64,000 nt of DNA. Source: Candidatus Poribacteria bacterium. Its GTDB lineage: Bacteria > Poribacteria > WGA-4E > WGA-3G. Positions 49,681 through 57,564 of the stretch are shown here, one piece after another; the first letter of the stretch is position 1; each line of letters opens with the position of its first letter. The stretch is taken from assembly GCA_022827225.1 (NCBI GenBank), contig JAJDTJ010000005.1:27336-91335 (forward strand), given 5' to 3'. Below the pieces are notes generated by a model. That model was given only the letters and a program-made list of their open reading frames with translations. It was not told the DNA's origin and ran no database searches. A program made the position numbers and the translations under genes.

Positions 49681-49950
49681 TTGGTTTAAGATAGTTTCGA
49701 CTTCAGCGTGTGGTCGCGGAATCACATGTACAGAGACGACTTCGCCGACACGTGCAGCAGCTTCAGCCCCAGCATCCGTTGCGGCTTTCACTGCACCGAC
49801 ATCACCACGGACCATGACGGTTACATACCCGCCACCGACTTGTTCGTAGCCGACGAGTTGGACATTCGCTGCTTTCACCATCGCATCTGCGGCTTCGATA
49901 CTACCGACCAAGCCTCTTGTTTCTATTAAACCCAATGCATCTCCTGTCAT
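49678..49950 (-). CDS. BMC-H microcompartment shell protein
   Basis: 90 residues, the full length of a single BMC domain of the PduA/EutM/CsoS1 type: [40 protein letters not shown] and [15 protein letters not shown]. It forms hexamers that tile the shell facets. AGGAGG lies 14 bases before the ATG with a nearer CAGGG. It is on the same strand as pduL, but the genes between are unrelated to BMCs. No BMC-P pentamer gene is in the window. Confidence 0.93.
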   Translation of the reverse strand: MTGDALGLIETRGLVGSIEAADAMVKAANVQLVGYEQVGGGYVTVMVRGDVGAVKAATDAGAEAAARVGEVVSVHVIPRPHAEVETILNQ

Positions 49951-50349
49951 ATTAACCCTGTTAGCCTCCTGCTAAATAATCCAAAATGAACATAAGTTTT
50001 TAACTTTAGGACTTACGCCTGCTGCTCTTTTGTAGCAAGTGGTTGTTGGAGGAATGGTTGTTGGTTATTGGTACGCTACGCTTTTGGTTGTTAGTTAAGA
50101 GCGAATTTTCTCTGGAAACCCTCTTAACTTATAACCAAAAACCAAAAGGCGTACTCGCCGCACCATTAACTATTAACCAATCACCATTAGCCATTAGCCA
50201 ACTACAGTTTGTACCACTATAACGCTATGTTTTCCGAGAAATCTCAGCGAACAGAACCGACGATAGTCAAAAGTGCCTAATCAGTGTCGTCTGGTCACAC
50301 AAATCAAATTAAAGTATATCACAATTTTGGGATTTTTTCAAGAAAAAAC
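49951..50349. other. Gap of 399 bases with inverted-repeat element
   Basis: No gene. About 50041-50215 is built of TTGGTTATTGG-like sequence. TACGCTACGCTTTTGGTTGT then TAGTTAAGAG (about 50072-50101) is mirrored by CTCTTAACTTATAACC then AAAAACCAAAAGGCGTA (50121-50153), an imperfect 30-base inverted repeat that could fold into a long hairpin. A GGACTTACGC motif at about 50007, shared with the element at 60511, lies to the left. Confidence 0.55.
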
Positions 50350-51141
50350 TCAAAGTGCATCCATGTTTTTTAGTAGTGTTAGCATCAGTTGTTTTTGGAT
50401 TGCATCGGTCAAGAGTTTGACAGCGTGCGTGTAATCTCGGTTTGCTAATGTGTGATCCCCGAGCTGCATGTGGGCATAGGCACGACTGACATAAGCACTC
50501 GCGAAGCGCGGTTCGAGAGCGATCGCCTGATCCAGATCTGCCAGTGCAAGTTTTAAACGGTTCTCATTCCCCCGAATAGCGAGTTGGAGATAAACGTTCC
50601 CGCGTCCGTAATATGTCATCGCCGGGGGGGTCATCGCCGTAGGTTTCCGCTTAATCAGGTCATCATAATCGTCAAGTGCTTTCTGAACGTCTCCGTGTTT
50701 GAAATAGGCTTCTGCCCGTTTTCGTATAACGTGCGTGCTGCGTCTTTTCTTAAGTGAGGCTGAGTAGTCTTGAATCGCGCGCTGCATGTCGCCTAACGAT
50801 TGGTAGGCATCACCGCGGCTTGCGTAGGCATCGGCTTGATATCTTTTTAGTTTTAACGTTTGGTTGTAATCCGCGATAGCAGTTTCGTACTGTTGAGAAC
50901 GGTAGTAGGCGAGTCCGCGTTTCACATACGCTTCGGCATATCTCGGTTCGATTTCAATTGCATGTGTAAACGCCTCTATTGCCTGTGGAAGTTTCCATGA
51001 TCTGAGCGATGCGCTTCCCTCTTGAACGTATATCTGTGCTTGCCGATCCACGCCTTTTATCGCGTCCCACGTTACAAAACGTGAGGCGAGAAGGATAGTG
51101 AGAATCAGTAGAGGGGTCATGATGTAAATGAGAGGTCGCAT
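50350..51141 (-). CDS. TPR-repeat membrane-anchored protein
   Basis: 263 residues. An N-terminal membrane helix (about 5-20) is followed by five to six tetratricopeptide repeats (for example AIEAFTHAIEIEPRYAEAYV, GDAYQSLGDMQRAIQDYSAS, ALADLDQAIALEPRFASAYV). TPRs mediate protein contacts. Partner unknown. It begins 12 bases after the phosphoesterase gene, so the four genes from 54338 down to 50350 may be one unit. Confidence 0.88.
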   Translation of the reverse strand: MRPLIYIMTPLLILTILLASRFVTWDAIKGVDRQAQIYVQEGSASLRSWKLPQAIEAFTHAIEIEPRYAEAYVKRGLAYYRSQQYETAIADYNQTLKLKRYQADAYASRGDAYQSLGDMQRAIQDYSASLKKRRSTHVIRKRAEAYFKHGDVQKALDDYDDLIKRKPTAMTPPAMTYYGRGNVYLQLAIRGNENRLKLALADLDQAIALEPRFASAYVSRAYAHMQLGDHTLANRDYTHAVKLLTDAIQKQLMLTLLKNMDAL

Positions 51142-51153
51142 GGTGTGTGTCTT

Positions 51154-52152
51154 TTAGTCCGTTTGGCGTTTTTCCGTCTTATTGTAGAGGTGATGAATAT
51201 TGACCCCTAACTTTAGGGCGTGTACGGACGGATATGTTTCTGCCAAATCGATTTCAATATAAGTTGGCACTCCCGGTAAGCCGCTATAGCCCGTCGAAAA
51301 GATGAGTTGTTTATCTCCGAATGTGGCGATACCGTCTCTAACGTTTTTGGCAGGAAAGTAGTGAATCGGGGTGTGTCCAACGATAAGGAGGTTGGCGTGT
51401 ACGGCTTTGAGAAAATTTTCGATATGTTTTAGAGTATATCCACCGCTGTACGCGATAGAGGGACGCTGCCAGAGAATTTCGTCGAGGGTTTTCGGACTCG
51501 GATCAATGAGGTCTGTAAGGTTTTTGATAACGCGCGGTGGCCCAGCGTGTATGCCGACGAAACCGTTTTTTGCGATAACAACAGTTGGCAGGCTCATAAG
51601 GAATTCATAGTGTGTGTCTGTCATCCGCTCAATGAAATTGAACTGTTCATAGTAGGGACCGAGCGGACTTTGGTACAATGAACGGATAAATTGAGCCCTG
51701 TTTTGTGTCGTCATCCCTTGTTTTTTTAGCATTGCGTAAGCATCTGCGGCGGCAAATTCGTGATTCCCTCGGATGTAGATCAGTCTGCTGCCCTTGTCGC
51801 CGAGTCGGCTTCGGAGTTCTATGACCGTGTCAACGATTTGTATATCACCGTAAGGCGGATGCCTTGGTTCGTCCGGTTTATAGTCAACGGCATCACCGAG
51901 TATCAACCCATAAACGTCTTCACCTGCTTGAATTCGCTCAACAAGTTTTGTGACTTGTAGCCACCGGTTGAAATCGTCCCAATCCGCATGTAGGTCGGAA
52001 ACGATATAGATGGTGCCGTGGTCAGGTAGCATAACAACATGCCCGTCGCGCGTTAATTCATCTGGGGGCTGCGTGATCTGTTTAGGTGCTGCTATCGCTA
52101 CGGAGGCGAAGCAGATAAGGCAGAAAGCAGCGTAAACAAGGTAGATATTCAT
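51154..52152 (-). CDS. Exported calcineurin-like metallophosphoesterase
   Basis: 332 residues. Signal peptide (about 1-21, AIAA). The metal-binding motifs are in order: DLHAD (D53, H55), LGDAVD (D87), RGNHEF (N130, H131), GIHAGPPR and VGHTPIHY. It resembles PPP-type protein phosphatases placed in the periplasm. Substrate unknown. It follows the MA-type peptidase gene by 4 bases. Confidence 0.9.
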   Translation of the reverse strand: MNIYLVYAAFCLICFASVAIAAPKQITQPPDELTRDGHVVMLPDHGTIYIVSDLHADWDDFNRWLQVTKLVERIQAGEDVYGLILGDAVDYKPDEPRHPPYGDIQIVDTVIELRSRLGDKGSRLIYIRGNHEFAAADAYAMLKKQGMTTQNRAQFIRSLYQSPLGPYYEQFNFIERMTDTHYEFLMSLPTVVIAKNGFVGIHAGPPRVIKNLTDLIDPSPKTLDEILWQRPSIAYSGGYTLKHIENFLKAVHANLLIVGHTPIHYFPAKNVRDGIATFGDKQLIFSTGYSGLPGVPTYIEIDLAETYPSVHALKLGVNIHHLYNKTEKRQTD

Positions 52153-52156
52153 GGTG

Positions 52157-53065
52157 CTAAGTCCTGAAAAATGCGTCTATAGTTTCTTCTTGTTGTGCGA
52201 GTTTGTTGAGGTGTCGCTGCCTGCGGTTCCGGCAGACGAGGTAGCCGAGCAGTGTGAGTCCACCAAGTCCACCCCAGAAAAAGTAGGAGTTAGAGAAGAT
52301 AGATGCCCATCGGTAGCGTTCTGCTAATGATCCGCGCCAGAGTGTATCATAAGTGGCAAGGTCCCATCCAATTACGTTTTCAAAAGCGGTCTCGAAGTTG
52401 CTACCCGCTTGGAGTTCCGAGATAATTGCGAAAAGTGCATCTCTACCTTTGATTTCAACCAACCAACGGAGTGCGTCTTGGCTCTGGGCGTACGCCAAAT
52501 CTGCTCCGGCTTGCGAAGGTGGGAAGCCTCCAGCTAACTCTTGGAGTGGTAGGATAGACTTCGAGAAAATATGCTTTAATAAGGTCTCGTGCCGGCTTGG
52601 CACCCATTCTTCAGCGAAGTAGATCGCGATGCCTTCTATAAACCATAACGGGATTTCTTTGACGGCTTTGCGGGTACACTGCCCGAAGAGGACATGTGCA
52701 ATCTCGTGACGAAGGACTTGCGTTAACTGAAACTTCGCAAGGGTTATGTGTTTCGGGTTTTGGATAACGATGCGCCGACTCAGTGGAAAGGCACACCCAA
52801 CCGCCCAATCCTGAATCGGAGCGTGAACGGAAGCCTGAAAATCTTCTTGTGTATCGCAGACCCAGATGTCAATCATTCCTGCCGGGATACGGTTTGTCAA
52901 CTCTGGCATTTCGGCATAGAAATCTTCCGCGCTTTGCAGGATCGGCATTGGATCTACCGTGCCATCTCGATAATAGACCCGGAAGTGGGGACTTTCCACC
53001 GATTCCCACGTAGCAGCTGCTGAAAATATGGGCAGCAGTATGAGGCAAAAAATAGAGATTTTCAT
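52157..53065 (-). CDS. Peptidase MA-family zinc metalloprotease, membrane anchored
   Basis: 302 residues. ATG 53065 begins a signal peptide (about 1-18). The zinc motif HEIAH (120-124) with Glu 144 in WFIEGIAIYFAEE defines a gluzincin of the peptidase MA type. A C-terminal membrane helix (about 253-272) and basic tail anchor it. It precedes the phosphoesterase by 4 bases. The frame is open further upstream, but those residues overlap the serpin gene and lack a signal. Confidence 0.85.
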   Translation of the reverse strand: MKISIFCLILLPIFSAAATWESVESPHFRVYYRDGTVDPMPILQSAEDFYAEMPELTNRIPAGMIDIWVCDTQEDFQASVHAPIQDWAVGCAFPLSRRIVIQNPKHITLAKFQLTQVLRHEIAHVLFGQCTRKAVKEIPLWFIEGIAIYFAEEWVPSRHETLLKHIFSKSILPLQELAGGFPPSQAGADLAYAQSQDALRWLVEIKGRDALFAIISELQAGSNFETAFENVIGWDLATYDTLWRGSLAERYRWASIFSNSYFFWGGLGGLTLLGYLVCRNRRQRHLNKLAQQEETIDAFFRT

Positions 53066-53075
53066 AGGTCTCGAC

Positions 53076-54338
53076 CTAAGGGTCCACAACAGTACCCATA
53101 AATAGGACAGTCTCTGTCTCGTTATCACGAATCGCGAAGAAGAACGGGCGGTTTGCAATAAACTGCGGTGGTAGACTGGTTGCGCGAATCCCGATACTGG
53201 TTACCGCTGCAGCTTCGGACCCCTCTTCATTAACTTCGATAACGGCTTTATGAAGCACTTCTCCGATATACAGGTTTTTACCTAACCTATCCAAATCTGC
53301 CATCCGACTGAAATCTGCTAACCCTGCTGCAAACGCAATCTCCATGCCGAGGGATTGCAGCGGATTATTAAGCATTTTTTCATATTCCAACTTGAATTTG
53401 GGTATGCTGACGAATATCTCTTGTTCGTTGAACTGTGCTATCCAATTCTTCCAACGCTCACTGTTTAGACCGTTTAAGAAGGTGTTGAGATCAGCGTCAG
53501 GGTACGGGAGGAAGATGTACATACGCATCCGTCCACCACCATAAGGGAGGCTAATCGCTTTGAACATCTCCTCATAGTTTTCGTAATACCGATAATCACC
53601 CGTCCTGGTCATCATCGGTACCTGTTTTTCATCCCCAGTTGTGAGATGGAAAGTTCCGTCCCGCGTGTGTGCTGGGTCGAATTCTGTTTGCCACGTCCCT
53701 TTAAAATAGATGGCGTTAATCAGAAATAGCACCAAATCCGAATTGATTTCATCAAGGATTTTCGGGATTTTGCCGTTCGTGTTGGTATCTACCCACTGAT
53801 TAATTGTTATTAAAGTGTTTGGATCCATGAAATCGAGTGTTGCGATCTCCGCACCGAAGTATTCGGTGTTTCGTTGTAGGAAATCCTGTTTGAACGGCAC
53901 ACCTTGGCGTGCCCAGAGTGAGTTCGCTATCGTGAGTGTCACTTTCGGATCCGATGTCTGGAGCGCGCCTCGGAGTGCCGCATAACCGACGTTAATTGAT
54001 TCGGCGTCAAGACCTTGTAGTTGCATCGTGTCGGTCATCGCCTGTTCGGTTTCACCTGCGGCACCGTTCAACGCCATGGCTAAAGCGATGGAGATGCTCA
54101 ACGGCGAGATGAAAATATTTTTATTTTCCTCTGTCTGACGAAGTTCATTGAATAGGTCAAAACCGAATCGCGTATTTGCCGAGACAACGTCTGTATTAAT
54201 GGATACAATTTCAGGTTCGCTTGGCTCGTCGTCAGGGAGAAGCGCAGATAGATTGTTACATCCTGTGTATATCAGCAGTGAAACCAGTCCCATCAGGCAT
54301 AGAAAAGTTTTCGCAGTTGTCTGTTTCTTATTCATCAA
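53076..54338 (-). CDS. Serpin lipoprotein
   Basis: 420 residues, full serpin length. Lipobox LLIYTGC (Cys 27) indicates membrane anchoring. Serpin hallmarks: ISPLSISIALAMALNGAAGE, NAIYFKGTWQ, the reactive-centre hinge EEGSEAAAVT (about 370-379) and the C-terminal NRPFFFAIRD. The small Ala-rich hinge predicts an inhibitory serpin; by hinge counting the scissile bond falls near ATSL. It is placed 10 bases ahead of a metallopeptidase gene and may protect the cell surface against serine or cysteine proteases. Confidence 0.92.
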   Translation of the reverse strand: MMNKKQTTAKTFLCLMGLVSLLIYTGCNNLSALLPDDEPSEPEIVSINTDVVSANTRFGFDLFNELRQTEENKNIFISPLSISIALAMALNGAAGETEQAMTDTMQLQGLDAESINVGYAALRGALQTSDPKVTLTIANSLWARQGVPFKQDFLQRNTEYFGAEIATLDFMDPNTLITINQWVDTNTNGKIPKILDEINSDLVLFLINAIYFKGTWQTEFDPAHTRDGTFHLTTGDEKQVPMMTRTGDYRYYENYEEMFKAISLPYGGGRMRMYIFLPYPDADLNTFLNGLNSERWKNWIAQFNEQEIFVSIPKFKLEYEKMLNNPLQSLGMEIAFAAGLADFSRMADLDRLGKNLYIGEVLHKAVIEVNEEGSEAAAVTSIGIRATSLPPQFIANRPFFFAIRDNETETVLFMGTVVDP

Positions 54339-54365
54339 AATCTTCGGTGTGGAAACCCTCTTGCT

Positions 54366-55394
54366 TTAGCAGAGGGAGGAAACACCGCTCCTGTAGTTAA
54401 AGTTCAGGCGTGTTAGCACTCTAAAACTGTTTCGCTTCGCACTTGTTGTTAGCCGTTTTCCGTCAAGGTTATAGAGAGCGAACAATCCTTTTGCGTTGAT
54501 ACCTGCCAAACGAGTGAGTCCATATTTGACATGTTTGACGAGCGTGTTCTTGACGAGTCCGTTCGCCAACACCGTTCCGCCATATCTTGAACGTACCCCG
54601 CCCTTTTTCGGTTGCTCTCTATGTAACGCCCTTCGCCTTATCGGGATCGGCGATATACAGAATATATCTGTGTTATCTACGACACCCTCACCGCCAACCG
54701 TGTGATATGCCAGACACCAACTATCAACGCAATGTGCCTCAAACGTCTCTGATAGTTTCTTTGACGACTTTTTCAGTCCGAGGGCATCCCGTATCTCTTT
54801 GGTTTCCCAGCCGTGTAACGTCAGCAATTGCCAACGCTTCTGTATTTCAGTATAGAACCACTGCTTACCGACTTCCAATGGACTAAACGACTGATTCCAC
54901 TTCTTCGCACGTTCTATGCTGCGTGCTTTTATATCTTCAACACAGACACGCGTTATCGGATAGAGTTTCGATAACCAGTCAAGGATACGCAGTTTCCAAT
55001 CCCATCTCGCACGTGTGCCAGCAGGTATCCGTTCCTTATTCGCAAGGCGGTTGGTTCTGTTCTTGCGATTCGGAGACTTCCGGGAACGTCTGCCTCTGCG
55101 AAGTTCTCGTCTCTTTTCAACCTTCTGACCGACTTTGCTATGAGCATCGGCTTGCACATTCAGATAGGTGTGTGCTTCCGATTTGACCGTAAAGCCCTCT
55201 TTCTTACTGCCCGGGTCTACGCCCACAGCAATCTCTTGCGTGTAGTCGTTTTCTGGTTCGTAGTTTAGCCGAATACAAAATATGCCATTAGACCAATAGG
55301 GCGTTGCTAATCCTTTCTTAATCAGCATACCTGCCTTATTCGGATGTGTCGGCATCAGTTTTTCACCAGACTTACTTGTAACTGGAACAAACAT
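54366..55394 (-). CDS. IsrB-like RuvC protein (OMEGA family, RRXRR)
   Basis: 342 residues. An N-terminal PLMP-type domain (KLMPTHPNKAGMLIKKG) is followed by RuvC-I GVDPGSKKEGF (D60), an Arg-rich bridge helix (RRELRRGRRSRKSPNRKNR), RuvC-II VCVEDIKA (E153) and RuvC-III EAHCVDSWCLA (D224). Only about 65 residues separate RuvC-II and III, too few for an HNH domain, which separates IsrB from IscB. The C-terminus has RRRALHREQPKKGGVRSRYG. IsrB proteins are RNA-guided nickases. ATG 55394 has AAGGGAG upstream; GTG 55442 is an alternative. Confidence 0.82.
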   Translation of the reverse strand: MFVPVTSKSGEKLMPTHPNKAGMLIKKGLATPYWSNGIFCIRLNYEPENDYTQEIAVGVDPGSKKEGFTVKSEAHTYLNVQADAHSKVGQKVEKRRELRRGRRSRKSPNRKNRTNRLANKERIPAGTRARWDWKLRILDWLSKLYPITRVCVEDIKARSIERAKKWNQSFSPLEVGKQWFYTEIQKRWQLLTLHGWETKEIRDALGLKKSSKKLSETFEAHCVDSWCLAYHTVGGEGVVDNTDIFCISPIPIRRRALHREQPKKGGVRSRYGGTVLANGLVKNTLVKHVKYGLTRLAGINAKGLFALYNLDGKRLTTSAKRNSFRVLTRLNFNYRSGVSSLC

Positions 55395-55594
55395 AAGTTT
55401 GTAATCTCCCTTCTGGGTTGTGTGTTGCCCCTTCCCGATCACATATCCAAGCGGTATCAGACGAGGGGAGTATCCGATACATCGAACTGGCTACCACGCC
55501 AGAGATATGCGATATTTTACGGTAGTCAACGGTTTAACTTGTGGAGTGAACCTTCGGTGTAGGCTTCGCACAAGCCCCATGCTTTAGCAGGGGG
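55395..55594 (-). ncRNA. Probable omega RNA of the IsrB-like element
   Basis: The 200 bases upstream of the IsrB-like gene are non-coding and rich in stems: CTTGTG/CACAAG enclosing a GAAGCC-containing arm, CTGGC/GCCAG, and GTATC/GATAC pairs. IscB and IsrB systems encode their guide RNA here. By analogy the guide would come from the flank beyond 55594 at the msrP end. Boundaries are not defined. Confidence 0.5.
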
Positions 55595-55610
55595 TTATTG
55601 ACTTTTTTCC

Positions 55611-56573
55611 TCATTCATAAAGGTGTGCGACAGCGTTCCCGTAACCGTTGTAGAGCATCGTCGGGAGTCTCTCTCCGGTTCCGATCATCCGTTCGCTGGC
55701 TTGTGACCATCGGGGGTGTGGGACATTCGGGTTAACGTTTGCCTCAAAGTCGTATTCTCTTGGGGCGAGTGTATTCCAAAAAGTGCGCGGCTTTTTGTCC
55801 GTTAGTTCAATACTGACGACGGATTTGATACTTTTAAAGCCGTACTTCCAAGGCACGATGAGTCGGATAGGTGCGCCGTGTTGCGGGGGTAAAACGTGTC
55901 CATAGATACCGACAGTGAGTAGCGTCAGATCGTTCATCGCTTCGGCAAGTGTGAGCCCTTCATAATAGGGCCACGGGAGTCGGGGATCGTTTTGTTGCGG
56001 TGCCATTTCGGGGTCCAAAAATGTGAGCATGCGGACATATTTGGCTTCGGCTTTCGGTTGCACTCTCTCAAGCAACGCTTTCATCGGGAAACCGATCCAA
56101 GGTACCGCCATCGCCCACGCTTCGACACAACGGAACCGATAAATTCGCTCTTCAATCGGCATCTGTTTGATGAGGTCATCTACATCGAAGGTCATCGGTT
56201 TTTCGACGAGTCCCGATATTTCGATCTCCCAAGGTCGCGTTTTAAATTTTTCGACTCGCTTCCAAACAGTGCTTTTAGAAGTCGTGAATTCGTAATAATT
56301 GTTGTAGGTAGCGGCGACGATTTCGTCGGTCATCTGTCTTTCGACAGTGAAGTTCTCATTTTTTTTCGCATCAAGCGTTTGCGAACGGAAGGGTTCTAAC
56401 TGTTTCTCAAGCGCGCTACCTTGTGCACAGGCGTTTGTGCTGGAAAACAGCAAAGCACCGGCACTCCCTAAGCCCAAATTTTTGATGAATTTCCGACGAT
56501 TGATATAGTCTGACTCAGATGTCGCCTGATTTTCGGGGATCTCCCATCCTTTTGGTATCTTGATATATGCCAT
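55611..56573 (-). CDS. msrP: Protein-methionine-sulfoxide reductase catalytic subunit
   Basis: 320 residues. A twin-Arg signal NRRKFIKNLGLGSAGALLF directs folded export; the molybdopterin-ligating Cys is C149 in RFRCVEAWAM. RLIVPWKYGFKSIKS and the TFWNTLAPREYDF region are typical of MsrP (YedY). It repairs oxidised Met in periplasmic proteins. The membrane heme partner MsrQ is not next to it. GGAGG precedes the ATG. Confidence 0.93.
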   Translation of the reverse strand: MAYIKIPKGWEIPENQATSESDYINRRKFIKNLGLGSAGALLFSSTNACAQGSALEKQLEPFRSQTLDAKKNENFTVERQMTDEIVAATYNNYYEFTTSKSTVWKRVEKFKTRPWEIEISGLVEKPMTFDVDDLIKQMPIEERIYRFRCVEAWAMAVPWIGFPMKALLERVQPKAEAKYVRMLTFLDPEMAPQQNDPRLPWPYYEGLTLAEAMNDLTLLTVGIYGHVLPPQHGAPIRLIVPWKYGFKSIKSVVSIELTDKKPRTFWNTLAPREYDFEANVNPNVPHPRWSQASERMIGTGERLPTMLYNGYGNAVAHLYE

Positions 56574-56818
56574 GATATTTGCCTCCGTTACAAGTTTGAT
56601 TTGGTTATCTTCTTGATTTCTCGCAGAAGACGGAGAGCCGTGCCTCAGAATATTACGGGTTTAGTGTGCGGTTCGTCAAGTAGTATATATCATTTAGCGT
56701 TGAAATGCAACCTATATAATGTAGAGAAGCAAATTTATTTTTTACGGGACGGACGCAATTTTGACGATATGACGTTCTGTTAGCGGGTGAACTCTCAAAA
56801 GACAGAAACGTTCTTAGG

Positions 56819-56845
56819 GCACAGGAGACCGTTGGTCTCCTGTGC
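56819..56845. repeat. Perfect 12-base-stem hairpin
   Basis: GCACAGGAGACC at 56819-56830, loop GTT, GGTCTCCTGTGC at 56834-56845. A perfected relative of the GCATAGGAGACCGTTAGCCTGTGC motif at 23510. Confidence 0.75.
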
Positions 56846-56909
56846 AGTCTTGTGCTTTTTCTACCAGTTCGCCACTACTCAAAACTCACAGGAAATAGAA
56901 ACGGTTTCC

Positions 56910-56957
56910 TTGGAAATACGACACGAAACAGACAGAAACTGTCCAAGCTACTGTATA
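56910..56957 (+). repeat. Interspersed intergenic repeat D, copy 2
   Basis: Contains CACGAAACAGACAGAAACTG then TCCAAGCTACTGTATAA, matching 9078-9125 in the same orientation. Shorter relatives of the TGTCCAAACT part occur near 49399 and 60775. Confidence 0.6.
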
Positions 56958-57564
56958 AATACCTCTGGGGTTAAATTATTTGCTTTTTTCGTAAAAGTAT
57001 CATATAATATATAAGTTGTATATAGTTTTTATAATTTAATGTAAAATAAAGTGAAAATTGACTAATTATAACCTTAAGTTGCTACGAACACATTAATGTA
57101 ATACAAAGAATGAATTTCGTCTATTCCGAGACGAAATCCGGTATTTCCGCGTATTTTAACACCGAAACCCGAGAATCGAGTGTCCGGTGAACAAGAATGC
57201 AAAGTAGACGCATCCATACTAACATTGCCAGAACGACTTTCCCCACGCATCAACCTGACGTTGTGCGTGTGAATGCTGTGCGCTGCTTTTCTAACTGTTC
57301 GTTGTTTCTGTGTATTCTTAACTCAGGGTTAACTATGCTATCTGCATGGTTAACGCCCCCCCCCCCGATTAACATTAAATAAGTATTGTATTTCACAAGA
57401 TAGTATAGCCTTCAGGGTCGTTCTATCTTTGGCATGCCTGCGCGCGCTTTATCCTGCACGAAGCACTTCGCCGCGGGCTTTTTTGTTGCGTTGGGGATTC
57501 CCCAGCGCATGTTATTTTATTTTTCTAATGATGGCTATGTGGATTGAATTTGGAGGAATTGTAA

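Larger units (their letters stand above)
54356..55594 (-). mobile_element. IS200/IS605-like element carrying an IsrB-like gene, no transposase
   Basis: Both ends have a small hairpin with the same TGCTTTAGCA core: CCCTC...GAGGG at 54356-54376 and CCCC...GGGG at 55575-55593, in the same orientation, as in IS200/IS605 ends. Inside are one gene (54366-55394) and a 200-base non-coding region upstream of it. No TnpA is present, so mobility would need a transposase in trans. It sits right after the msrP stop. Confidence 0.7.
56574..57564. other. Gap of 991 bases with repeats, no gene
   Basis: No credible coding sequence. It holds the hairpin at 56819-56845, repeat D copy 2 at 56910-56957, a very AT-rich stretch (56985-57080), an 11-base C run at 57356-57366 and a palindrome GCGTTGGGG/CCCCAGCGC around 57488-57508 ahead of the patatin gene. 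Confidence 0.6.

Noticed and set aside
54366..55394. TnpB or IscB identity for the RuvC protein
   Set aside because: The PLMP start and RRXRR-type bridge exclude TnpB, and the short gap between RuvC-II and RuvC-III leaves no space for the HNH domain of IscB.
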